A stretch of DNA of 45,528 bases from Desulfobacteraceae bacterium (GTDB lineage: Bacteria; Desulfobacterota; Desulfobacteria; Desulfobacterales; Desulfobacteraceae), in NCBI GenBank assembly GCA_022712835.1, contig JAFLJU010000062.1, positions 1 through 45,528 on the forward strand, in the 5' to 3' direction. Below, piece by piece: positions 25,354 through 32,997 of this stretch. The notes under the pieces were generated by a model. It searched no databases. It was given only the letters and a program-made list of their open reading frames with translations, and was not told the origin of the DNA. The translations under genes and the position numbers were made by a program. The stretch's first letter is position 1, and each line of letters begins with the position of its first letter.

Positions 25354-27420
25354 ATGACCCAAACCAATAGATTCTGGAAGTTCGTGTTCGCAAGTACCGC
25401 CAGCATCATTTTAATGGCTGGCGGTATTTTGATCTTTATCTGGTTTCAACTGACACCGGATCAGGAACAGTTGCTGCGTGTGCTGGGTCGAGAAAATGTA
25501 TTCCCCCTTTTAATGCTTGGATTTCTGGTTGTTGGCTCCCTTTGGATCGTATTTGACATTACCTATCATACCTATATCCGGCCGTTGAAACGGATGTCGG
25601 CAGAAGCCGGGGTTATCTATTCCTCCAACCCCTCCCACCGTATAAAAATCAAGGGCAGCAAAGATATTGTCACCCTTTGCCGGATCATCAATGATTTTGC
25701 CGACATGTTTGAAAACTTAAATAAAACCATCACCGAACAAATTCTGGCCGCCAGGAAAGAGACGGAAAAGGAAAGAAACCTTTTGGCGGCCATCATGGCT
25801 GAACTTCCCCAGGCTGTGATTATCTGCAACAAAAGCGGGCGGATTCTGCTGTATAATTCCCTTGCAAAAAAAATATTCTCCTCCCAGAAATCCTCCCATG
25901 GAACAGAGCATTTTATCGGGTTAGGTAGATCTATTTTTAACCTCCTTGACAAACAGCTGGTTGCCCATGCCGTTGATGAAATTTCCGAACGACTGAACAA
26001 CCAGAAAAAAAGCGTAGGATCTTTTTTTATCACCCCCATTTATGCCGGAAATCTGATCAGTGTTGAAGCCATTCCTATTTTGGACCAAGACAGGGAAATG
26101 ACAGGTTTTATCCTGGCGATTCAGGATATTTCCCCGGATATCAAAAAATATGAAACCATTGACACCCAATTGTCAGAGTTCCAGACAATTCTTGAAAATC
26201 AAATCCTTGCCACAACTTTTGAAAACCTGGAACAAAAAAACCTGGTAAAAAAATACCATCAGGCAGCTAACGTGATCCGTGATCTAACACTTTCCAGGCT
26301 TCCCCTGACAACCCTTAATCTGAAAAACTTTTTACGAACTCTCCAGAAAAAGACCGCCCATGAATGCGACATAAGAATCAATATATTCAATGACCATTGG
26401 GATACACGAATTCTTGCAGACGCCTATTCCCTGACCCGGGCCTTTGTCTTTTTATTTAAAAATTTATCGCAGCTTTGTTCACTAACAGAATTCAACCTGA
26501 AGATTTCACATTCCCAAACTCTCATCAGTTTTGAAATTTCCTGGGATGAAACCGTCTGTCAGCTGATTGATATGGAAAATCTCCTGCACCAGAGAATTAA
26601 TGCCCTTCCCGGATTTTCATATGTTCTTCAATTCAACAATGCCCAGATTCATTTTTTTTCCCCGGATAAGATTTGTTGTTCCGGCGTTAGTATCCATACG
26701 AAAGCAGGAAAAAAATCCTTAATCCCCGCAAAACACCGATCACCTGTCATGGCAGGCAGCAGACCCGAATTCTATGATTTCGATTTATTCAGCCTTAAAA
26801 CCCAAGCAAAAAGTCTTCTGGAGACCAGCCTCAAAGAAATCACCTATACGGTGTTTGATACAGAAACAACAGGGCTAAACCCAGATGGAGGGGATGAAAT
26901 CGTTTCCATTGGTGCGGTCAGAATTGTGAACAACCGAATTATGTACCAGGACGTTTTTGAGGAGCTGGTGAACCCCAAACGGGATATTCCGATTGAATCC
27001 TATCGGATTCACGGTATTAATTATGAAATGATCATGGAAAAGGAGAGCATTGAACGCGTACTGCCCAGATTCAAACAATTTACGTCAGCTTCGGTTCTTT
27101 TGGGGCATAACATCGCCTTTGACATGAAGATGCTAAAATTAAAAGAAAAAAAAACGGGAATCCAATTTAAAAACCCCACCCTGGACACCCTATTACTTTC
27201 TGCCGTGCTGCACCCCGTCCATGAACAGCATGACATTGAAAACATCGCAAAGCGCTTAGGCGTTAACATCATCGGAAGACATACCGCATTGGGGGATGCC
27301 ATCACCACGGCTGAAATATTTAAAAAACTGATCCCCATTTTAAACAGCAACGGCATATTAACCCTGGAAGATGCCCTGAAGGCATCCCAAAAAACCTATT
27401 ATGCCAGATTAAAATATTGA
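25354..27420 (+). CDS. Membrane-anchored PAS sensor fused to a DnaQ-type 3'-5' exonuclease
   Basis: A 688-residue protein. Two membrane helices (about 9-33 and 47-68) and a HAMP-like linker come first, then a PAS domain (about 142-270; ELPQAVIICNKSGRILLYNS). A middle part (about 300-430) looks like a decayed histidine-kinase core (ADAYSLTRAFVFLFKNL at the position of the N-box) without a phosphoacceptor His motif. The C-terminal DEDDh exonuclease domain (about 495-675) is complete: FDTETTGLNPDG, GHNIAFDMKML and RHTALGDAITTAE. The ATG at 25354 is chosen because the earlier TTG at 25324 lies inside the terminator hairpin. No ribosome site is seen. Similar exonuclease genes sit near symporter and DUF294 genes in some gammaproteobacteria (from memory). 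The substrate may be a nucleotide signal, RNA or DNA. Confidence 0.83.
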   Translation: MTQTNRFWKFVFASTASIILMAGGILIFIWFQLTPDQEQLLRVLGRENVFPLLMLGFLVVGSLWIVFDITYHTYIRPLKRMSAEAGVIYSSNPSHRIKIKGSKDIVTLCRIINDFADMFENLNKTITEQILAARKETEKERNLLAAIMAELPQAVIICNKSGRILLYNSLAKKIFSSQKSSHGTEHFIGLGRSIFNLLDKQLVAHAVDEISERLNNQKKSVGSFFITPIYAGNLISVEAIPILDQDREMTGFILAIQDISPDIKKYETIDTQLSEFQTILENQILATTFENLEQKNLVKKYHQAANVIRDLTLSRLPLTTLNLKNFLRTLQKKTAHECDIRINIFNDHWDTRILADAYSLTRAFVFLFKNLSQLCSLTEFNLKISHSQTLISFEISWDETVCQLIDMENLLHQRINALPGFSYVLQFNNAQIHFFSPDKICCSGVSIHTKAGKKSLIPAKHRSPVMAGSRPEFYDFDLFSLKTQAKSLLETSLKEITYTVFDTETTGLNPDGGDEIVSIGAVRIVNNRIMYQDVFEELVNPKRDIPIESYRIHGINYEMIMEKESIERVLPRFKQFTSASVLLGHNIAFDMKMLKLKEKKTGIQFKNPTLDTLLLSAVLHPVHEQHDIENIAKRLGVNIIGRHTALGDAITTAEIFKKLIPILNSNGILTLEDALKASQKTYYARLKY

Positions 27421-27451
27421 AAGCATGACCCCATTGTGCCATGGTACAATA

Positions 27452-27481
27452 ACCCTTAGAAAAATGACCCTTAGAAAAAAA
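27452..27481. repeat. 15-base tandem duplication upstream of lemA
   Basis: ACCCTTAGAAAAATG (27452-27466) is followed directly by ACCCTTAGAAAAAAA (27467-27481), two copies differing at two positions near the end. It lies just upstream of the likely lemA promoter and may be a simple duplication or a pair of binding sites. Confidence 0.5.
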
Positions 27482-27496
27482 GTTGCTCAATTGAAA

Positions 27497-27525
27497 TTGG
27501 TAATTGGTAGGTTGCAGACTATAAT
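27497..27525 (+). promoter_or_regulatory. Sigma70-type promoter for the lemA-DUF294 unit
   Basis: TTGGTA (27497-27502), a 17-base spacer and a perfect TATAAT (27520-27525) end 24 bases before the lemA start. The consensus -10 and ideal spacing make this the best promoter candidate seen in the window. It would let lemA and the DUF294 gene be expressed apart from the acs unit. Confidence 0.6.
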
Positions 27526-27549
27526 CTTTTTGAACGGGAGAATCTCACC

Positions 27550-28173
27550 ATGAAGAAACCATTGCTTTCACTTGTTATATTCAGCACTATATTTTTCGGC
27601 ATTATCCTTTTTAGTGTTATTTTCGGGGGATACAGCAGTCTATACCGGGCCCAAAACAGGGCCAGGGATACCAAAATATTGGTCACCGTCGAATGTCAAA
27701 AGCAATTGGGCCTTATCCCAGACCTGATTTCCATGGCTCGTAAAACAGATGAGTTTAACCCCACCGGCCCAAATCAAGCCGATTTAAAGCAAATCGAGCA
27801 AACCGCCCTGAAGCATAAGGCCATATTGGCCCAGATCACTTCCACAAAACAGCCCATGGAAAAAGAATTGGTTTTGACCTTTGAACAATCCCAGATCCAA
27901 TTGAGCCGAGAAATCATCGGCCTGATCAACAAGATCAAAAAAGACAAATCTCTTGGGTCATCACCGGCATTCATAGATCTTGAAAAAAAATTTACTGACC
28001 TTGAAATCACCATCTTTTATAACGGCACTAAATACAACAAAGAGGCTATATATTTTAACACCCGAAAATCGATTTTTCCCGGGTTTCTGATTGCTAGGCT
28101 CTTTGGATTTGATCAAATTTTTATTTATGAGCTAACAACAGAGCGGTTTAAACCTGCAAAACTAAGGAGCTGA
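27550..28173 (+). CDS. LemA family membrane protein
   Basis: A 207-residue protein with one N-terminal membrane helix (about 5-27) and a long helical-bundle domain. The LemA signature is near the C-terminus: YNKEAIYFNTRKSIFPGFLI followed by ARLFGF. LemA proteins have no settled function. They are found in the envelope and are often next to TPM-domain or protease genes, neither of which is present here. The ribosome site GGGAG lies nine bases before ATG. The DUF294 gene starts 4 bases after the stop, so the two are one unit and may act together, for example by tethering the nucleotidyltransferase near the membrane. Confidence 0.83.
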   Translation: MKKPLLSLVIFSTIFFGIILFSVIFGGYSSLYRAQNRARDTKILVTVECQKQLGLIPDLISMARKTDEFNPTGPNQADLKQIEQTALKHKAILAQITSTKQPMEKELVLTFEQSQIQLSREIIGLINKIKKDKSLGSSPAFIDLEKKFTDLEITIFYNGTKYNKEAIYFNTRKSIFPGFLIARLFGFDQIFIYELTTERFKPAKLRS

Positions 28174-28177
28174 TACC

Positions 28178-30067
28178 GTGTCTTTGGAATCAAAGAAAAA
28201 AGCACCTGTTTTTGCCTTTTTATCCAAAACAGAGGAACAAGTGCTTTACAACGCCTTTTCCTATGAAAAACATGCCAAAGGTGCCATTCTCTTTGTCCAG
28301 GAAATTTCACGGGTTGAAAAGGTATTGGTTCTTTCAAAGGGATCCGCGGTCTTTTATTTTGAATCAGACAATACCAAACAATTAAAAGGGAAACTTTTGC
28401 CCGGGGACACCTTTGGTGGCCTTTCCATTTTATTTAACGATTCCATGGCTATTCACACCCTGACAACCTTGGAAGAAACCGTTTTTTTAACCATTGATGC
28501 CATTATTTTTTCAGACCTCTGTAAAAAGAACAAAAAATTCACAGAATACTTTACCAATGAATTTGGCAAATGTATGCTCAACAGAACCTTTGCCAATATA
28601 GTTGCCAGACAGGTTCTGGACAACTCCTTGAATCTGCCTTTTTTCAACCAGCCTATTTCTGCTATTTTCAGGCCCAATATTGCCACATGCCCAAGTGACA
28701 CCCCAATCCAAGACGCTGCTCTACGTATGAGCAAACACAATTCCAGCGCCATTTTAATCAAATCCGCTACCCAGCAAATCATCGGTATTGTCACCGATGC
28801 AGATCTGCGGGAAAAGGGGTTGGCCGTGAAAATTTCCCCGTTAACACCGGTATCGGATATCATGTCCGCCCCCCTGATTTCAATTTCCTCTGATTGTCAG
28901 GTATTTGAAGCCTTTTTAACCATGATCCAAAAGGATAAACGCCATCTGGCCGTATATGGAAAATCCGGTGAAATATCCGGTATTCTAACGGAAAAAGACT
29001 TAATCTCAGCCCAGACCCGATCCACTTTCCTGTTGATCAAATCCATAAAAGCGGCCACAAAAATGACGGATCTTGAAAATATCCATTCAAAACTTGAAAG
29101 AATGCTGCTGGATCCGATTCGCAACGGCGCCAATGCGGAGTATATCACCCGGCTGATCACCACATTTTCAGATGCCATCATTGAACGGATCATGGCATTT
29201 TCCCTGGCAATAGCTGGCCCCCCCCCTTGCAAATTTGTCTTTTTGACCATGGGGTCTGAAGGGAGGGAAGAACAGACCCTGATTTCCGATCAGGACAATG
29301 CCATTATATTTGAAGACCATGATAATCTGAAAGCCACAAAAGAGGCCAAAACCTATTTTGACCATCTGTCTCAACTGGTTTGTTCCCGCCTGGACATGGC
29401 GGGATATCAATTCTGCGAAGGGAATAACATGGCCCAGAATCCCAAATGGTGTCAGCCTCTGTCCACCTGGAAAGAAAATTTCACCCGCTGGATTCGAACC
29501 GGAAACCCAGAGGATCTGATGTACTCCAGCATATTTTTTGATTTCCGTGGGACCTGGGGAGAGATGTCACTTTCCAACTGCCTTAAGACGCATCTTTTGA
29601 AATCCATACAGGGGTGGTCAGGATTTCTTCGACACCTTTCGGAAAATGCCCTATATTTCAAACCCCCCTTGGGCCGGTTTGGTAAATTTTTGGTGGATTC
29701 CGAAGGGGAGAATAAGGATGCCTTTGATATCAAGCAGGCCATGCTTCCCCTCATTGATTTCGCAAGGGTCTATGCCCTGAAGAATCAAATTTCTCAAACC
29801 AATACCCTGACCCGACTTTTCAGATTATACACCAAACATGCCCTGACCAATAAAGAATACAATAATATTGTTCAATCCTATAATTATCTAATGGATTTAA
29901 GATTTCGACGACAAATCACCACCATCATGGATGAGGAAAAAAAGCCGGACAATTATATCAATCCTACAAATCTTTCCTATCTGGATCAGCAGATGCTCAG
30001 GGAAATTTTTAAGATGACCGAAAAACTACAGCAAAAACTGCACTACGATTTTACAGGAATCGCCTGA
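28178..30067 (+). CDS. cNMP-binding / CBS / DUF294 nucleotidyltransferase signalling protein
   Basis: A 629-residue cytoplasmic protein. Its order is a cyclic-nucleotide-binding-like domain (about 10-125), a CBS pair (about 155-280; SSAILIKSATQQIIGIVTD), and a DUF294 nucleotidyltransferase domain with intact motif GSEGREEQTLISDQDNAII (about 357-375). The GS and the DxD metal ligands are both present. The DUF294 C-terminal helical domain (about 470-625) completes it. The NT domain is related to GlnD and GlnE, which attach UMP or AMP to proteins. It starts with GTG at 28178, AAGGAG eight bases upstream. A run of nine C (29218-29226) lies just before the catalytic motif. The target and ligands are unknown; control of the ligases or symporter is a hypothesis. 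Confidence 0.87.
   Translation: MSLESKKKAPVFAFLSKTEEQVLYNAFSYEKHAKGAILFVQEISRVEKVLVLSKGSAVFYFESDNTKQLKGKLLPGDTFGGLSILFNDSMAIHTLTTLEETVFLTIDAIIFSDLCKKNKKFTEYFTNEFGKCMLNRTFANIVARQVLDNSLNLPFFNQPISAIFRPNIATCPSDTPIQDAALRMSKHNSSAILIKSATQQIIGIVTDADLREKGLAVKISPLTPVSDIMSAPLISISSDCQVFEAFLTMIQKDKRHLAVYGKSGEISGILTEKDLISAQTRSTFLLIKSIKAATKMTDLENIHSKLERMLLDPIRNGANAEYITRLITTFSDAIIERIMAFSLAIAGPPPCKFVFLTMGSEGREEQTLISDQDNAIIFEDHDNLKATKEAKTYFDHLSQLVCSRLDMAGYQFCEGNNMAQNPKWCQPLSTWKENFTRWIRTGNPEDLMYSSIFFDFRGTWGEMSLSNCLKTHLLKSIQGWSGFLRHLSENALYFKPPLGRFGKFLVDSEGENKDAFDIKQAMLPLIDFARVYALKNQISQTNTLTRLFRLYTKHALTNKEYNNIVQSYNYLMDLRFRRQITTIMDEEKKPDNYINPTNLSYLDQQMLREIFKMTEKLQQKLHYDFTGIA
29218..29226. repeat. C9 homopolymer inside the DUF294 gene
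   Basis: Nine consecutive C encode the Gly-Pro-Pro-Pro segment immediately before the nucleotidyltransferase motif. Gain or loss of one base would cut the protein before its catalytic domain while leaving the cNMP and CBS domains. It is the longest G/C homopolymer I noticed in the window. Confidence 0.85.
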
Positions 30068-30191
30068 TATCCCCCCTGCATTCCAGACGCCCTATCGTCA
30101 GCAAATCCGGATTCGCCTTTTCAATTAGCGGATTGACAAGTTCCCCTAAATAAAATAGAATCGCTTATAACATCCCTTAAAAATTATCGTC

Positions 30192-30219
30192 CCTTGTACC
30201 TTGTACCTTGTACCTTGGA
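30192..30219. repeat. Heptamer tandem repeat overlapping the ribosome site of the receiver-kinase gene
   Basis: CCTTGTA is repeated three times (30192-30212) and a fourth, altered copy CCTTGGA (30213-30219) supplies part of the GGAG ribosome site for the ATG at 30226. Slippage in a 7-base unit would change promoter or leader spacing. The gap 30068-30225 otherwise shows no gene. Confidence 0.7.
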
Positions 30220-30225
30220 GAGACT

Positions 30226-31704
30226 ATGGAAAAATCCAAAAAAAAGCCGTTGGTCAATGAACCTCTTCTTTTTGCAAAAGAATCAATCCCACCTAAAGAG
30301 TGTGATAATTACTTTAAATTATTGATTGTAGATGATGAAAATGAAATTCATGTGATGACAAAACTGGTATTGTCTGATTATGTCTTTATGGGGGCGGGCC
30401 TTAAATTTCTATCCGCTTTTTCCGCAAAGGAAGCCAAGACCGTCATCAGAGAAAATCCGGATATTGCCTGCTGCCTGCTGGATGTTGTTATGGAAACCAA
30501 TGACGCTGGCCTGGAAGTGGCAAGATTCATCCGGGAAGATGAGAACAACAAAAAACTTCGAATCATATTGAGAACCGGACAGCCGGGGAAAGCACCGGAA
30601 AAAAATATTATCCTCACCTATGATATCAATGATTATAAAGAAAAAACAGAACTGACAAACCAGAAGCTGTTTACCACCATCACAACAGCCCTAAGATCCT
30701 ATATACATCTGGAAGAGATTGAGAAGAAAAATAACGAAATTCAAACAAAAAACATTCGCCTCAATGAGGAAATTGCCAGAAGGATTGTGGCAGAATCCAA
30801 TCTGACCAAATACAATCGAAGTCTTGAAAAAATGATCGAAAACAAATCCAGCCGCTTGAAAGCCGCCATTCTTAGCTTGGAGGAAACAAAAGAAAAGCTC
30901 CGAGAGACTAAGAAAAAGGCCATTACGTCGGATATCTCCAGCCATTCCCTTGAAACATTTCATACATCCAATACGATGATTGACACAAACCTAAGGAAAA
31001 TGGACCACTATGGGCAAGCTATGACCCGGCTGCTTGAAAAATACGACCTCCTTGAAAAAATTATCCGTTCACAAAAGGGAGAAACCCCAAAAAAGGAACA
31101 AGTCTCTGAAACAATTCAAAAAATTGATAATTATAAACGCCAAATAGATTTGGATACCCTCCTTAAAGAATACCCTGAAATCATCAAAGAATCCGCAAAG
31201 GGAATCCAACAGATAGCCACAGCTGTTTCTGATATCAAACTTTTTATGTCCATCAATGAAGAGCCCTTCCAAACAACAGATCTGGGTCTTCTTTTGAAAA
31301 AAAATACAATTATCGGGAACGAAGCTACGGCAGAAAAAATTGATATCCAATGGGACCTTGAAGAGGTCCCATCAATATCCCTTCCGCCACGCCATATGGA
31401 AAAAGCACTTAATGCCATCTTCAAAAATGCTTTCCAGGCCATCAGCTCAAAGGGAATTATTTCTGTCTCATGCCAATATCTGGATCCAAATATCATTGTT
31501 AGTGTCAGTGACATCGGCTGCGGCATTTCCAAAGAAGATCTGCCCCATGTTTTCACCCCCTATTTCACTGGGAATCAAAAGAAAGGCAAGGGGTTGGGTC
31601 TCACCTTTGCCAAGAATGTGATTCAAAACTGTAACGGGGAGTTAAACATTACAAGTTCCCGACACGAAGGAACAACCGTCAAAATAATTCTACCCGTTAA
31701 ATGA
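30226..31704 (+). CDS. Receiver-histidine-kinase-like protein with a degenerate phosphoacceptor box
   Basis: A 492-residue soluble protein. An N-terminal receiver domain (about 30-155) has LIVDDENE and the phosphoacceptor D86 (CLLDVVME), and ends in YDINDYKEKTELT, the pattern of receivers paired with DUF3369-type proteins. A coiled coil (about 165-235) leads to a dimerisation segment where the H-box reads SSHSLETFHTSN. The His is there (about 240) but the usual acidic neighbour is not. A good GHKL ATPase domain follows (about 385-492; NAIFKNAFQAIS, DIGCGIS, GKGLGLTFAKN). The ATG at 30226 has GGAG five bases upstream; an earlier TTG lies in the repeats. It may regulate the preceding acetate locus; no DNA-binding output is present. 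Confidence 0.82.
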   Translation: MEKSKKKPLVNEPLLFAKESIPPKECDNYFKLLIVDDENEIHVMTKLVLSDYVFMGAGLKFLSAFSAKEAKTVIRENPDIACCLLDVVMETNDAGLEVARFIREDENNKKLRIILRTGQPGKAPEKNIILTYDINDYKEKTELTNQKLFTTITTALRSYIHLEEIEKKNNEIQTKNIRLNEEIARRIVAESNLTKYNRSLEKMIENKSSRLKAAILSLEETKEKLRETKKKAITSDISSHSLETFHTSNTMIDTNLRKMDHYGQAMTRLLEKYDLLEKIIRSQKGETPKKEQVSETIQKIDNYKRQIDLDTLLKEYPEIIKESAKGIQQIATAVSDIKLFMSINEEPFQTTDLGLLLKKNTIIGNEATAEKIDIQWDLEEVPSISLPPRHMEKALNAIFKNAFQAISSKGIISVSCQYLDPNIIVSVSDIGCGISKEDLPHVFTPYFTGNQKKGKGLGLTFAKNVIQNCNGELNITSSRHEGTTVKIILPVK

Positions 31705-31712
31705 ACAGACCC

Positions 31713-32084
31713 TTACAATAGGAATTCTTGGTTACAGCTTTCACACACTGCCGTGGACTGGACTTGCCGGCAATGGACACATTTATCAATGAGATAACGA
31801 TTTTTCCCCTGATGTTTGTGACAATAGTTACATTCCCAATCTTTCCTGGTGGCGACCAGTGTGGAACAGCGAGGACATTTTATGGGAAATCTTCTGAAAA
31901 TCAAATAAGCAATACCGGTGAAGACAAAATAAGGACCGATGAGTTTGAATTGAAGGCTAGAAGCAAATTGATCAAATTCCCCGGCACCGGAGAGAATAAC
32001 ATAGAGCAGAAATGCAATGGACGTAACCGCAAGAAATTTAAAGCGAAAATGAAAATAGACCGTTTTCAAGGATTTTTCTTCCAT
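31713..32084 (-). CDS. Small membrane protein with double zinc ribbon
   Basis: About 123 residues. Two predicted membrane helices (about 15-35 and 45-65) are followed by a cytoplasmic tail with four CxxC pairs: CPRC, CNYC, CVHC and CESC, enough for two zinc ribbons. No function is known to me. The ATG at 32084 has GGGAG nine bases upstream; a longer frame from TTG at 32168 would add 28 residues without a good site. It ends 8 bases from the convergent receiver-kinase gene and lies 142 bases downstream of the acyltransferase gene. Confidence 0.7.
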   Translation of the reverse strand: MEEKSLKTVYFHFRFKFLAVTSIAFLLYVILSGAGEFDQFASSLQFKLIGPYFVFTGIAYLIFRRFPIKCPRCSTLVATRKDWECNYCHKHQGKNRYLIDKCVHCRQVQSTAVCESCNQEFLL

Positions 32085-32226
32085 GGGCCAGGCTCCCGTT
32101 AAAAGATTGAATGCATGCGCGCTTTTCTTAATCTCTCTCTTTTTCCCGAAATTTCCATCCAATGTCAATTATCTTTTTTCTTTTTACCTAGGTGTTTATG
32201 GGCAAAGGCTGCATTTTATCCATAAT

Positions 32227-32877
32227 TTAGTGAAACAACCCAGGTTCCATGGTGTTCTCGATAAACAGGCGCTGATCTTCAAAATTATCTTTGTGCCCTG
32301 TGGATTCAATCCGGATCTCCGGGCCAAAGGTAATCAAAACCCGGGAAAATGGTTTGGGCAACATAAACCGATCCCAGGAATTAAAAAACCAAGCCTTTTC
32401 CGCCGATGTATAAAGGGGAATCACCACTGCATCTGCTTCAAGGGCCATCTTAATGATCCCGGCCTTGACCCGTCCCATGGGCCCTCTGGGACCGTCCAGA
32501 ATGTGGGCTCCAAATCCATTGGTTTTTAAATGCTCAATCATGGCATCCATGGCTTTTTTCCCTCCCCGGGACGAAGACCCACGGGGGGTATGCCAGCCGG
32601 TCCTGTTGGCTACCCCTGAGATTAGGTCACCATCTTTACTCTGACTGATCATCAGGCCGGGATTGAATTTGGCATAGGTTTTAAAATGATAGATCGCTGA
32701 AAAAAATTGCTGGTGCCATGCACACAATAAAACGGTGGTTCCCTGAGCCCGAAGATCCTTCCAGTGCTTCTCATTTTCAACTTTAAACGTTAAGGTCATG
32801 CTGTAAAGCCGGATAAAATAATAAATAAACGCTATAAACGGTCGGGTGTAAATTATAAATTTTAATCTCTTAAACAT
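32227..32877 (-). CDS. DUF374 lysophospholipid acyltransferase-like protein
   Basis: A 216-residue protein of the DUF374 family, related to lipid A and glycerolipid acyltransferases. The family marks are LLCAWHQQFFSAIYH (the catalytic His region), SQSKDGDLISGV, RGSSSRGGKKAMDAM and ILDGPRGPMGRVKAG. An N-terminal hydrophobic stretch suggests membrane association. It probably transfers an acyl chain to a lipid or lipopolysaccharide precursor at the inner membrane. The 120-base gap to the DUF748 gene (32878-32997) is AT-rich and could hold its promoter. Exact substrate unknown. Confidence 0.87.
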   Translation of the reverse strand: MFKRLKFIIYTRPFIAFIYYFIRLYSMTLTFKVENEKHWKDLRAQGTTVLLCAWHQQFFSAIYHFKTYAKFNPGLMISQSKDGDLISGVANRTGWHTPRGSSSRGGKKAMDAMIEHLKTNGFGAHILDGPRGPMGRVKAGIIKMALEADAVVIPLYTSAEKAWFFNSWDRFMLPKPFSRVLITFGPEIRIESTGHKDNFEDQRLFIENTMEPGLFH

Positions 32878-32997
32878 GATACTCTCTTTAATAATTAATG
32901 ACTCAAAATAAAAACGCTCTGAACATAAAAATTGTACAGTTTAGCAGGTATTCCGGGGAAAGAAACCTTTAATATTTGTCCATTGCCAACGGACCCA

